The notes under the pieces: model-generated
Databases searched by the model: none
Told to the model about the DNA's origin: nothing
Seen by the model: the letters and a program-made list of their open reading frames with translations, nothing else
Shown: positions 30,201 through 37,101 of the stretch, piece after piece
How positions within the stretch are numbered: the first letter of the stretch is position 1
Layout: each line of letters starts with the position of its first letter
Translations under genes and position numbers: made by a program
Source of the DNA: a virus
Direction: 5' to 3' (one strand)
Virus record (IMG/VR): IMGVR_UViG_3300025120_000050
Span: 1 to 60,331 of that record
DNA length: 60,331 nucleotides

Positions 30201-33200
30201 TAAAATCTTGTCCAGAGAGTGTTGAAATTCCCAACACACCATTAATAGAAACAGAAATTGGTTCATAATTAAAAGTACCATTTCCTGTAGATCCCAGTGA
30301 CACATAAACATTATTATTTAAAAAATAATTTATTGTAGATCCTGTACCAATTTGAGATAAATTGAATCTATCATTATCAATTTTTTGAACATAGTAATCT
30401 GTATTGGAAACAATTCCTGAAATATTGACAGTGCTTGGAGAGTATCTTATTTTTTCGCCAGTTTGATATCCATGTTTTTCAATAAAAATAGTATTTGTGG
30501 ATGTTGTAACACCTGCTATATTTCTTTCTTTATTTTTATATCCTTCACCTGGATTTAAAATATGACATTTTGAAACAATTTTTTTCTTATCAAAAGATTG
30601 AATTGTTTGCAAACCAGTTCCATAATCAGTTATAGTTAGAGTATTAATACCAATTCTTGCATTTGATGAAGTTGAGTGCAGTCTTATATTTTTATCATCA
30701 ACAACTTCAACAAAATAATGATTAAAAGTTGATATGCCAGATATATTTCTACCACCATTTGTGAGGTAGATAATTTTTTCACCTGTATAAAATTTATGAG
30801 ATGTTGAGAATCCAATTCTGTGTGCAGATGATCCAACACCTATTGTAATTGATGTAGTTAAACCTGATGATGATTCTGATAAGAAGTTCACACCATGAAC
30901 AAGATCAATAGTTTCAACTTGAACCTGTGCAGGAACAACTGGATTTCCTCCAGTGATGGTTACAATTGGATCCTGAACATAATCAAATCCAGTGTCAGAA
31001 ATTCTTATTTCTTCTAATCTTCCAATCACTGCAGATTTTGCAGTAGCACCAACTCCAACACCATCACTTATATGAACAACTGGGGGATTGATAATATCAA
31101 ACCCATCACCTCTATCTACAACATCTATGGATTTTATATCACCAAAATATACAATATCATCAGATTTATAATTTAATATTTCAACTCCATTATTAAACAT
31201 ACCAATTTTTCCAGAGTATGTATCATAACCATCTTTGTTTTTGATTGGAGTTTTTACTTCTCTATAAATTTCTTGAGGAGAAACTTTTTTATTGTAGAAA
31301 GGTTGATATGTAAATTTATTATTTGTTACTGTACCTCCTGGAGAAATAAACTTATTATCAAAAAGATCAGATTTACTTCTAGCAATTTTGAAAGATCTAG
31401 AATTATCTCTTCCAATTCTTTTTACAAAGTAAACTCCTTCATCAATATTAGAAAATTTAGTTACTCTATCCTCATATTGTTGAACACCATTAAGAACAAA
31501 TGTTTCTATTCTTTCAAGAGTTGGAGAATAATAAACAGCATCACCAGTGTAGAGACCATGCTCTGATGAAAAAGTAAATGTATCTCCGCTTACATTTGAA
31601 CTTGAAAATATGATAACCTTATCATTTGTTTCAATTAAATCATTATTTCCATAAGTGGGAAAAGAATTTGATGAGAGGATAGTATCACCATTAAATTTTT
31701 GATAGGAATTTACAATATTTGTAAATGATTGATTTATTTCAGGATGGTTTTTGTAATTACCTTTTAGAATTTTATTTCTTGCAACCAATTCACCAGAAAA
31801 ACTATCAGGAATAGAACTTAATAAAATCTCAAATCTATCGCTACCAAGATTTTTTAAAACATTACCTTCAGTAATAACTTCTGAATCCCTTAAAATTTCT
31901 AGGGAATATCCTCTTTTTAAATAAGTATCATCAAAAGTTGTAATTATATACTTTCTTTCTGAAATATCAATCTCTTCAACATTTTGTATTCTCCATTTAA
32001 ATTTAAGATTATTAATTAAATTATTAACAGGTAAACTATTACCATCAATACCCAGTGACTGAAGTTCAGCTACATCATCTTTATTAAAATAATAAGTTGA
32101 ATCATCTATAATAAGATCAGTAAGTGTAGTAGAAATTCTAAATCTTATGTCATCATTAATAGTTGATGCATAATCATCAAAGAAAACACTAGTTGTATCT
32201 GCTATATTTGTTGTTATTCCTGTAATATCTAAAAATTGATTATCATTTTTACTTCCATATGTAAAATCAAACTCCTCATTACCAACATTAAAGGATATTA
32301 ATTCTCCACTATTTGGGAAACCAATAGTTGAATCTACATCAATTGTAGTCTGACCAACTGAAACATTGTTTAAAACTTTAGTTGATGGTATTGATTCAAA
32401 TGTTCCAAAAATTGATCCATCTAAATTAATATCTCTCTGGTATCCTATGTCTATGCTTATTTGAAGATACTGATCGTTATTATAAATTACTTTCTGTACA
32501 TTAGTAACTGTCCCCTTTGCTCCAGTTCTTAATTGTTGAATTGTTCTATTTTTTAATTCAAATGGATCACCTAGTATTGGTTCAATTACAAAATCTTTTG
32601 TTACACTATAATCAGCAGTTGATGGTTTAATTAAAAATTCACTTGGTTTGACTATATTTACTTCATCACCATATAGTGCTTGAAAAAGAATTTTTAAAGC
32701 TCTATCAGTCCCTTTTGCATCATAAAAACTTTTTGCGCCAAAAATAAAGTTTCTTTGATCCAATCCAGAAAATAAATCTCTACCAGAAAAACCTGGAACA
32801 AATTGATTTTTTACTTTATTAAAAAATTCTTCTAAGAAAAGAACGCTTAAATTTTCAATTTTAGAACCAGCAGCATGAGTTGCTGAAAAACTATTTTCAA
32901 AAACTAATTCATCTGGTTTATTGGGAGAAGTATAAGATACTATTCCACTAAATCCTCTTACACAATCAGTAAATGTTGTTTGTGTCTTTTTACCATAAAA
33001 TATAATCTCGTTATCAATTTTAATTAATCCATTCCTTTCAGGAAAACCATACGTAAAATTAGTATCTAGTTCAGTGGTGATTGTATCATCAACAAATGAA
33101 ATTGTGCTGGCCAAACCTGTTGAGGTTTTGATATCATATAAATTATCAACTTTTACATATTGATCAATATTGTTTAAAATATTTAAAGATCCACCATTAT

Positions 33201-33318
33201 TTTCAACAGACAGATAATATTGTTCTAAAAATTTTCCCAACAAAGGAAAATCATCCTGAATGTACCCAGGAAGCTGGTCTGATACAATGTCTTGTACTTG
33301 TACTCTATCTGTGTTCAT
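21244..33318 (-). CDS. Giant baseplate protein in gp7 position, with YHYH domain (4024 aa)
   Basis: It lies 3 bp after gp6 and just before gp8, the T4 gp7 slot, but is about four times the length of T4 gp7. The N-terminus (QLPGYIQDDFPLLGKFLEQYY, then FLEEFFNKVKNQFVPGFSG and a DRALKILFQALYG segment) is a wedge-type domain seen in cyanophages. Near residues 1180-1340, GWAYDGHPIYGPYGYE followed by SFYPEGFFVEDFE is the YHYH-domain hallmark. Many units of N-x-G-x-G-Y/F with following PxI strands occur around residues 720-820, 1050-1170, 1400, 2060, 3300-3450 and 3860-3930. It could be gp7 fused to fibre-like repeats. The orthology to gp7 is positional only. Confidence 0.88.
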   Translation of the reverse strand: MNTDRVQVQDIVSDQLPGYIQDDFPLLGKFLEQYYLSVENNGGSLNILNNIDQYVKVDNLYDIKTSTGLASTISFVDDTITTELDTNFTYGFPERNGLIKIDNEIIFYGKKTQTTFTDCVRGFSGIVSYTSPNKPDELVFENSFSATHAAGSKIENLSVLFLEEFFNKVKNQFVPGFSGRDLFSGLDQRNFIFGAKSFYDAKGTDRALKILFQALYGDEVNIVKPSEFLIKPSTADYSVTKDFVIEPILGDPFELKNRTIQQLRTGAKGTVTNVQKVIYNNDQYLQISIDIGYQRDINLDGSIFGTFESIPSTKVLNNVSVGQTTIDVDSTIGFPNSGELISFNVGNEEFDFTYGSKNDNQFLDITGITTNIADTTSVFFDDYASTINDDIRFRISTTLTDLIIDDSTYYFNKDDVAELQSLGIDGNSLPVNNLINNLKFKWRIQNVEEIDISERKYIITTFDDTYLKRGYSLEILRDSEVITEGNVLKNLGSDRFEILLSSIPDSFSGELVARNKILKGNYKNHPEINQSFTNIVNSYQKFNGDTILSSNSFPTYGNNDLIETNDKVIIFSSSNVSGDTFTFSSEHGLYTGDAVYYSPTLERIETFVLNGVQQYEDRVTKFSNIDEGVYFVKRIGRDNSRSFKIARSKSDLFDNKFISPGGTVTNNKFTYQPFYNKKVSPQEIYREVKTPIKNKDGYDTYSGKIGMFNNGVEILNYKSDDIVYFGDIKSIDVVDRGDGFDIINPPVVHISDGVGVGATAKSAVIGRLEEIRISDTGFDYVQDPIVTITGGNPVVPAQVQVETIDLVHGVNFLSESSSGLTTSITIGVGSSAHRIGFSTSHKFYTGEKIIYLTNGGRNISGISTFNHYFVEVVDDKNIRLHSTSSNARIGINTLTITDYGTGLQTIQSFDKKKIVSKCHILNPGEGYKNKERNIAGVTTSTNTIFIEKHGYQTGEKIRYSPSTVNISGIVSNTDYYVQKIDNDRFNLSQIGTGSTINYFLNNNVYVSLGSTGNGTFNYEPISVSINGVLGISTLSGQDFNAKIQPVFRGSIDFIEVINGGSNYGSPEIINFNRTPEIELKSGSGAQVTPIINNGRIVSVIVNDGGKDYNCPPNIKINGNGQFAKLTPIVRDNKLVEIKVINGGVGFDNKSSLTIESPVTAERLDINIHQWTVNLFEKSIDIIGEDDGVICNSFNNESLQYSHLYAPRELRRKLNPISDFEVLYGVDDLELDPVNKSELNSKYHSPIIGWAYDGHPIYGPYGYENSDGGSVKLIESGYKLNITSNNRPSLSFYPEGFFVEDFEFNGNGDLDEHNGRYSVTPDFPFGSYAYFATIESVNSSFGLFNKFKAPKFPYIVGNTFNSQPNTFNYRKSSNQKDFNFAGTGYFRNTNPYNFVSKYSGYDYIFDSNNLKKQSFIIGSASIGGVESIKILSGGDNYQVGDKINFDNKNSGGLGANAKIKNVKGKAVVSAATSSTEIDVEFALEGINESRFIGFSTVPHNLKSGTLVNVGSISKTLPGFGGNYFIGVRTDSFNLNLGVGNTSVTGLTTYFYVTGILDYPTIRPNDILQISAERIKVLNIDSLSGRIRVVREQDGTVGTSYSTLTSIVEDPRKFTFNVGSIKSTTTFNLNEEIYFEPEEAIGVGTAVGTATTITFKNPAIGVTAVTLQSQQIYLPNHKLNLNDIVSYNNFTGTAVSTWNGTTDTYNLLSDYSILYVAPITNNLIGIATNKVGLASTGGGYSGLGTSTGLLFFPGFGTGDFHSFKTVKTDVVTGKIGIHTVTVSTASTHGLENNNKVFFDLKPKSTKTIDVRYNDYNRRVVFDPKTFTSNDVNVVENTIKIINHKFNTGDKIVYNASTVISGLIDQKMYYVVIYGEDKIKLCSEKIDVSNKNFVKFSSANAGTVSRINPYVSVLKNQKLKFDLSDSSLGFINSGVSYSAFDLKIYSDLNYTNEFLTSGEDEIFEVVKTGTIGVSTDASLIIDFNDSFKKSNLWYRFVGDNQEILPAVKSEIVSDVNVFSNNQIDLVNSIFYGLKTISGIGTTTFTFSIPEKPENENYNVNNASISYTTDSKTAYGVIESIQVFNTGSSYELVPGISSITSHMGSGAILEPQSKSIGEILSYTFDTNNIGFGYPSDITLRPIVNLPEILKIEPLSSFDFIGITSSGKNYLKAPKLIVIDGFTQKVIDDVDLQYDIGDTSVSIVKNTTGIYNTKPTLIPTNNTNGVGISSVTYNSTLQIVRLHFNTTFSDASDYPFAVGKKILVENINLGFNTTGRGYNSSDFNFALFEVTNSVPQLGGPGGYIEYSLENYLSITENPGVALLPSLGRVIPEDHFPLFDVKFSPNEFSKGEMCTSGGVEGKVLSWNSNIEILKISTSNEIKVGDLIQGNSSKTQGIVSRKINFNAESKTGAGATVYNGWKDDVGFLNDSFQKIPNNEYYQNFSYAVKSKIPFDTWNPAVNALNHTAGFVKFGDLQIVSILDDVTQNILQTSDSNIETIVDIQTLVDLNCVYNFDYVRETHEFINGGLYSNEILFESSILSDYFESVGNRVLSIDDFSSSFNSNERPDSFSSIGDFTSNMKYNKIFAYVKDRTFTDERQFSILSLAQDDNFGYLDEYAILDSKLDLGHYSYRVTSSGWDLTFNPNKFEVNNYDTSIINIAAIDDYTGVGSITAVGTAVSTSSQQNTVSVGTTTNIVSIATSYRSGKVLLMLEDSNDNYLGNELTFLHDGTTVHLLEYGGIGDNSNATFTGFGTYNSYLSGNNVKIDFIPDANTTALTANAQITAISASETGIGTVALDVGRFRSTYKSISSSSTPGFTTVATLSEPYDSGYYFINVTNSTNNVYESFELGVLRQGLETSAEFVEYANVSTGSTIGEVNISENGTDLSITYKAKPSINVQVRTYAIDLQTYDDNTNTTQIDYFNWKVNSDNGSYRGTKLDITKDFNLLHEGKQIFRRVIDGSNPSIANTSLDLVKIPEHFFVTGEELVYSNSGAGTSQSIGITSATVPGIGLTDKLPTKLFAVKVDDGSLRFAATAEKSLLINPETFDFTNVGYGDSHVFTAKNQNTKTLLTIDNMIQSPVVGSSVTTALASSIIFDTRFTTIGITSFFAGDLVQINDEIMKVTDIGVGNDNAIGVLREQLGTTLVQHGIGSTITKLIGNFNIAGNIISFAAAPFGNVPIGSITNPPDSRDFSGITTRSSFHGRTFMRNVAQKTSAETYSTNYIFDDISTQFTGIKSDFILKSQSSNVTGISTGNGIVLINGIFQLPRGEQPELNNYTIIEDAGISTITFSGLIQPEGYDPSKGNLPTGGVIVSVGNTAGFAYQPLVSAGGTGIISGLGTISSVSIGNSGSGYRSGIQTTVNVSVALSEGYPPIQTLGTANISNGNIVSVAITNPGTGFTTSDPPLILFDSPLSYENIPLEYHSSSLAGVGRSATVDIVVGQGSSVIDFKINSYGYAYGNNEILTIPTGGTTGIPTNTSLTFEDFTLTIQDVYTDNFNGWSLGQFQIFDSFASEFNGEERSFRLTVNEEAISIVSAKGSLIDVEQTLIIFINDVLQKPGSAFIFNGGSIVEFAEAPKVGDTVKVIYYKGTGDDIDVVFRDVLQTVKPGDSLDINYNPRSGQSYFLDQEERIVTGINTVDSVQTTLYNGPGITSDTLLQRPVTWCKQTKDLVINSKKIGKDREIYEPLSRPSSYLITSVGVGSTECYVNNLVPAFNPKNEIGNTSVRNKHQKIIEINDQKTLTGAAATAVVGTAGTIISFSITNPGAGYTVAPSVFVSNPAGFGGTTGRAEATSLISAAGTVTSVTVSYGGTTTGLAYTSTNPPSVLIESPPLIREKINITEYKGDYGVIVGILTAKSGSQNTIQFDTYIPRYSFMRDTNVGSGVTVSGISTGDYFVLNGTSLSVGSTFAAQDSSGGTTVGVGTTALDCVYQVKSFIDRNITVYVEDTSGVTTSVRTLTVNVDRIPVGIGSTSGHEIGNYSWGKITFDDRTKPKSFPAHTLSGIGSAYSDTGISTSSLVRRFNPLKFKAYSV

Positions 33319-33321
33319 TTA

Positions 33322-35439
33322 TTAATATCCGTATCCTGATCCACCACCTGATCCACCACTAGAAGGTGTTGATGGTGAAGTAGTTGAAGGTGTTGATGGT
33401 GTTGAAGTAGTTGTTACAGTGCCAGTTGTTGTTCCCACTACTGTAGAAGAAGTTGTTGTACTATCTATCTGAGTTATAGGAGTGCTATATGAAGGTTCAC
33501 CTCTAACTAAACTATCCATGTCAAAACTTCCTGATACAACATAATTGCTACCAGATATATCCCCACCATCTGATATTGAGTCCAAAACTGTATCAATTTT
33601 TACAAAAGGCATATCAATTTGCAGATATAAATCCTGAAGTCCAACTACATCATTTGAATATGGTGTTGCTGATATTTCAATTAATGGAGAATTTCTATTT
33701 ACTGATGTATCAATTATTTTAATAGCAGTCAATTTAAGTTCTCCCTTAACATAATCAATAGTTCCAATATTTGATTTTACAATTACTGGTTCTGTGGATG
33801 AATTAAGTTTGAATAATAATAATGTACCAGTGGTTAAATCACTATTTGCTCTATCCCCAAGATAAACTGTATCACTTATTCCACTAACTTTAAATCCAGA
33901 AGATCTAATATTATATCCTAAAATTCTTCCACCATGTATTGGTGAATGTCCATGATTTCTTACAAAAAATCTATTACCAAAACAAATTTCATATTGAGCA
34001 AATTGATTGAATTTTACTTCAAGATCTCTTCTCATTTCAACTTTAGTCACATTAGATGTTATTGATCTGTGACTATCATCAATAACTTTTTGAAATTTAC
34101 TATATTTAAATCTACCACCAAACTTATTAATTTCTGTTGATTTAGAATATCTCTGAATATTATCTAATACTTGAGAACTAACTATTGAAGAACCAGGAGT
34201 AAGATTACTATTATAATATACACTTGACTTTGCTTCAATATAAAGATACTTTAAATCAATAATTTCAGGAATAATACCTGCAACAGAGTATTTTTTTAAA
34301 TTATTTAAAATGTTTCTCTTAACAGTAGAAGATAAATGTGTTCCATTTTCTGGTTTTACACTGATAAAAACCTTTCCATATTGAGGTGGATTTAAATCTT
34401 CTCCACCAAATGCTGATACAGATTCAGTTTCAGGATATACTTTTGGAATAATCGCTTCATAATCAGATGATGTTACTGCTCTATTTCTTGTTGAATATAT
34501 TTGTGTAGAATATTTTCTAATTGATTCAACACTTTCAATATCACCACCACCCTGAGATGATTGATTAACTGATACAACTGAAACTCCTGTGGTCACTGCA
34601 GAACCATTTTGATCTAATAATCTACCATTAAACGCGAAGTCAGCAATACCATCTGCAGGAGCTCCATCAGTAACGATGTAATCAGCTAAAATATATCCAA
34701 GATTACCTTCAGTTAATTTCTTTCCAAATATTCCATCACCAAATAAAAGTTCATATCTTTCATTTAAAACTTCTTGTAAGAAATACACTCTTGAAGATGA
34801 ATCAATATCATACAAACTATCTACTTTATTAAACAATTCTTTAACAGTACTTGTTTCATTAGGTTTAAGTGTTACCCTAATAAGATCTGTATCAATACCA
34901 GAATTACCTAAGATATACTTTTTATTTGGTATTCTTGGATCAACTGTAAAATTTTCTTGAACATAAAGTCCTTGATATATTGAGATATTATTAAATCTTG
35001 CTTTTCCGTCTGAATCTACCTTAACAGATTCTTCTCTATTAATTGAAAAGACATAATTTGTCCCACCAAATAATTGATTAGTAGTACAAACTGGACCAGG
35101 TTGTAATGTTATAGTTGAAACATTACTTGAAGCTCCAATATTTACTTCAAATGATACAATTGCAGTAGAAGCTTTTCTAGATTTTGGAATATAACCAATG
35201 TTTCTTGCTAAGGAAACAATATTTTCTCTTAAAGTTGCGCTATCAATAAACACTTCATTAGACAACATATTAGCGTTGTATGATGAAATGTAAGTATTAT
35301 ATGCTAAGATATCAATTACTTGTGATAAATTAGATCCTTCAAAATCATAATCAGTGAAATTGCTATTCGCCTTTAAATAGTCTCTTATAGAGACTTTTAT
35401 TTGATCAAAGTTTAGATTACTTAAATTGACTAAAGGCAT
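33322..35439 (-). CDS. gp6: Baseplate wedge protein gp6-like
   Basis: This is a 705-aa protein. The N-terminus (FDQIKVSIRDYLKANSNFTD, GSNLSQVIDILAYNTYISSY, SNEVFIDSATLRENIVSLAR) is the typical gp6/baseplate-J start. gp6 dimers form the ring that holds the wedges together. The C-terminal 50 residues are a low-complexity Ser/Thr/Pro tail ending in Gly-rich GGSGGGSGYGY, absent from T4 gp6 (660 aa). It starts directly after the gp25 stop, with no gap, and precedes the giant gene by 3 bp. Confidence 0.95.
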   Translation of the reverse strand: MPLVNLSNLNFDQIKVSIRDYLKANSNFTDYDFEGSNLSQVIDILAYNTYISSYNANMLSNEVFIDSATLRENIVSLARNIGYIPKSRKASTAIVSFEVNIGASSNVSTITLQPGPVCTTNQLFGGTNYVFSINREESVKVDSDGKARFNNISIYQGLYVQENFTVDPRIPNKKYILGNSGIDTDLIRVTLKPNETSTVKELFNKVDSLYDIDSSSRVYFLQEVLNERYELLFGDGIFGKKLTEGNLGYILADYIVTDGAPADGIADFAFNGRLLDQNGSAVTTGVSVVSVNQSSQGGGDIESVESIRKYSTQIYSTRNRAVTSSDYEAIIPKVYPETESVSAFGGEDLNPPQYGKVFISVKPENGTHLSSTVKRNILNNLKKYSVAGIIPEIIDLKYLYIEAKSSVYYNSNLTPGSSIVSSQVLDNIQRYSKSTEINKFGGRFKYSKFQKVIDDSHRSITSNVTKVEMRRDLEVKFNQFAQYEICFGNRFFVRNHGHSPIHGGRILGYNIRSSGFKVSGISDTVYLGDRANSDLTTGTLLLFKLNSSTEPVIVKSNIGTIDYVKGELKLTAIKIIDTSVNRNSPLIEISATPYSNDVVGLQDLYLQIDMPFVKIDTVLDSISDGGDISGSNYVVSGSFDMDSLVRGEPSYSTPITQIDSTTTSSTVVGTTTGTVTTTSTPSTPSTTSPSTPSSGGSGGGSGYGY

Positions 35440-35841
35440 TTATCTGGTTGATTCTAGGGAAAAGTTTAATTCCTGTGCAGGAACTGGAAGTCCAATAATA
35501 GTATATTGAATACCTATCTGATATAATAGAGCATCAACTTTAGGTGTAACAGTAACTTTACTAACTTTGATCCTAGGTTCAAAATTTGTTAAAGTATTAA
35601 TTATTTCACTTTTAATTGCTGTTGATGTAAATTTATCAATAGGTTCAAACAATAAGTTATTAATATTTGAACCTAATACAGGATTAAATGGTCTTTCACC
35701 AGGAACTGTAAGAATAAGATTGCGTACAGATCTTGCTATAGCATTAGTGTTCTTTAAAACAATCATATCTCTATTGATAGGATTAACTTTAAATGTAGCA
35801 CTGATATCTTTAAAAGATCTACTTACGCCTTCAATTGGCAT
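35440..35841 (-). CDS. gp25: Baseplate wedge protein gp25-like
   Basis: This is a 133-aa protein of the usual gp25 family length. It shows FKVNPINRDMIVLKNTNAIARSV, then LTVPGERPFNPVLGSNI, and the EPR motif in NFEPRIKV. gp25 forms the sheath-like core bundle of the baseplate wedge with gp6. It is the first gene of the virion operon on this strand and starts 22 bp after a CTAAATA box. Confidence 0.96.
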   Translation of the reverse strand: MPIEGVSRSFKDISATFKVNPINRDMIVLKNTNAIARSVRNLILTVPGERPFNPVLGSNINNLLFEPIDKFTSTAIKSEIINTLTNFEPRIKVSKVTVTPKVDALLYQIGIQYTIIGLPVPAQELNFSLESTR

Positions 35842-35862
35842 TAATACCCTATATTCTTAAGT

Positions 35863-35869
35863 TATTTAG
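35863..35869 (-). promoter_or_regulatory. Late-type promoter box CTAAATA at the head of the baseplate operon
   Basis: CTAAATA lies 21-22 bp before the gp25 ATG, in the short gap after CP12. It would drive gp25-gp6-gp7 slot. Confidence 0.55.
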
Positions 35870-35871
35870 TA

Positions 35872-36105
35872 TCAATCTTCATAGATTCTACACTCATCAG
35901 TTTCAGGATTTTCATCACAATACATTTCTAATGCTGAGGGATCATGGTGGTCACCTGCAGCAATATCTTTTGCATGTTCTTCAGCATAATGCTCAAGATG
36001 TTCTAATTCATCTTGAGTGTGACGCCTTTTCTGTGGGGAGATTGTAGAATCATCTAAAATTTCCTTATCAGTTTGGATATGCTTCTCTATTGATTCCATC
36101 GTCAT
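35872..36105 (-). CDS. cp12: CP12-like Calvin cycle inhibitor (auxiliary metabolic gene)
   Basis: This is a 77-aa protein. The last 20 residues, ALEMYCDENPETDECRIYED, closely match the CP12 C-terminus that binds GAPDH, with the redox Cys pair at 63 and 72. Residues 31-50 (QDELEHLEHYAEEHAKDIAA) correspond to the VEEL-type helix used for phosphoribulokinase binding. The N-terminal Cys pair of canonical CP12 is missing. In cyanophages CP12 is known to shift host carbon flow from the Calvin cycle to the pentose phosphate pathway. The gene overlaps the preceding one by 38 bp. The start may also be the second Met. Confidence 0.88.
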   Translation of the reverse strand: MTMESIEKHIQTDKEILDDSTISPQKRRHTQDELEHLEHYAEEHAKDIAAGDHHDPSALEMYCDENPETDECRIYED

Positions 36106-36775
36106 TTTTGTTTTCTGTACTATTATTTAACCGTTCTTTACTGGTTTTCCAGAAGTAACTGTCTTGATCCCCTAACCCCATTCTTTCATAACCATTTTCA
36201 ACTTGATAGTATTCTGTGGAAACTTTAAAGTCAGGGGTTAGTGGATTTTCAGGAGTTAGACTATTGTCATAAATCCTTGTCCTATTATTAGGATACAGTG
36301 CATACTGTCCATTAACAAGTTCTATTAAATTGTGTGACTTATGTTCTGCAGGATTTTCACTAGTAGCATAATCAATAACATCAGGATCTTGATGATAGTT
36401 ATCTAAAGTACAAACGTAATTGCCCTTCATGGTCCCATGATCCCTTGTATAGATCTCATAGTCCATAGATCCTATAAACTGCTTTGTGACTGCTACAACC
36501 CCATAATCCATACAGTTCCAGAATTGAAGGTTCTGTAGATTCATATCTGGATCAGGCAGTTCAGGTTCACTTAAGAAAGCACTAATTGGTAACTTGTCAT
36601 ACATTGCACCATAGTCTGGTAAATATGTTTCAAAATAAAATGCCCTACCAGGAATACTCTTAGCACTAACCCAAACACCTTTTACAAATTCACCATGACC
36701 ACTTTGATGGTCAGTTAGATATTCTTTTCGTACCCATACTTCTACAGAGGGTAAATTACAAATTAAACAAGACAT
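36068..36775 (-). CDS. Conserved cyanophage protein of unknown function, upstream of CP12
   Basis: This 235-aa protein has a Cys-rich start (MSCLICNLPSVEVWVRKEYL). It contains GRAFYFETYLPDYGAMYDKLP, NLQFWNCMDYGVVAVTKQFIG, GNYVCTLDNYHQDPD and FKVSTEYYQVENGYERMGLG. No membrane segment or catalytic motif stands out. I recognise the sequence style from T4-like cyanophages but know no function. Its last 38 bp overlap cp12, so the two are co-expressed. The protein is acidic and likely soluble. Confidence 0.85.
   Translation of the reverse strand: MSCLICNLPSVEVWVRKEYLTDHQSGHGEFVKGVWVSAKSIPGRAFYFETYLPDYGAMYDKLPISAFLSEPELPDPDMNLQNLQFWNCMDYGVVAVTKQFIGSMDYEIYTRDHGTMKGNYVCTLDNYHQDPDVIDYATSENPAEHKSHNLIELVNGQYALYPNNRTRIYDNSLTPENPLTPDFKVSTEYYQVENGYERMGLGDQDSYFWKTSKERLNNSTENKNDDGINREAYPN
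36124..36130 (-). promoter_or_regulatory. Possible late-type box TTAAATA before CP12
   Basis: TTAAATA lies inside the upstream coding region, 18 bp before the cp12 start. The box is weak and may be chance in AT-rich DNA. Confidence 0.2.
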
Positions 36776-36816
36776 ATAGAGTTACGGAGAGATTTTCGCG
36801 CATATTATCTATCATT

Positions 36817-36847
36817 AAAAAAAGAAGAGGTCTAAACAACCCCTCCT
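36817..36847 (-). terminator. Rho-independent terminator after the zinc-ribbon microprotein
   Basis: On the minus strand AGGAGG pairs with CCTCTT around an 11-nt loop and is followed by CTTTTTTT. It begins at the stop codon of the 43-aa gene and separates it from the gene starting at 36775. Confidence 0.6.
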
Positions 36848-36978
36848 TAATAATCAGAATCTGCAACACACATACCTAAACATCTGATATTATTTGTTGC
36901 AGTTCTTTTACAGTGTTGACAAAGAATCTTTGATTCTTCAATCTTATCTTCCTTGTCCTCTGTATCTTTTTTTTGCAT
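36847..36978 (-). CDS. Zinc-ribbon microprotein, unknown function
   Basis: The 43 residues start at ATG 36978 (MQKKDTEDKEDKIEESK). They carry CQHC and, 13 residues on, CLGMC, a four-Cys zinc-binding pattern ending CVADSDY. Reading the frame further upstream is possible but would run through the basic microprotein gene at 36944-37090, so the short form is preferred. The two genes overlap by 35 bp in different frames. A terminator follows. No function is known. Confidence 0.65.
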   Translation of the reverse strand: MQKKDTEDKEDKIEESKILCQHCKRTATNNIRCLGMCVADSDY

Positions 36979-37090
36979 TGTTACTACTAGTGGATGCATA
37001 CTTTGTATGTTTCCCTGCTCCTTGTCTTGTTTTCTTGGGTTGTGCTTCAATGAAATCACCACCCATCAAACTCTTCTTAACTTTTGCCAT
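36944..37090 (-). CDS. Basic cyanophage microprotein, unknown function
   Basis: The 48-aa sequence starts MAKVKKSLMGGDFIEAQPKK and ends NNAKKRYRGQGR. It has about 14 Lys/Arg and a net positive charge, with no hydrophobic segment. I recognise this type of short protein next to the glycosyltransferase-like gene in cyanophages. The basic, Gly-containing sequence suggests nucleic acid binding (inference). It lies 11 bp after the glycosyltransferase stop and overlaps the next gene by 35 bp. Confidence 0.7.
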   Translation of the reverse strand: MAKVKKSLMGGDFIEAQPKKTRQGAGKHTKYASTSSNNAKKRYRGQGR

Positions 37091-37101
37091 AATTTAATAA
37101 A

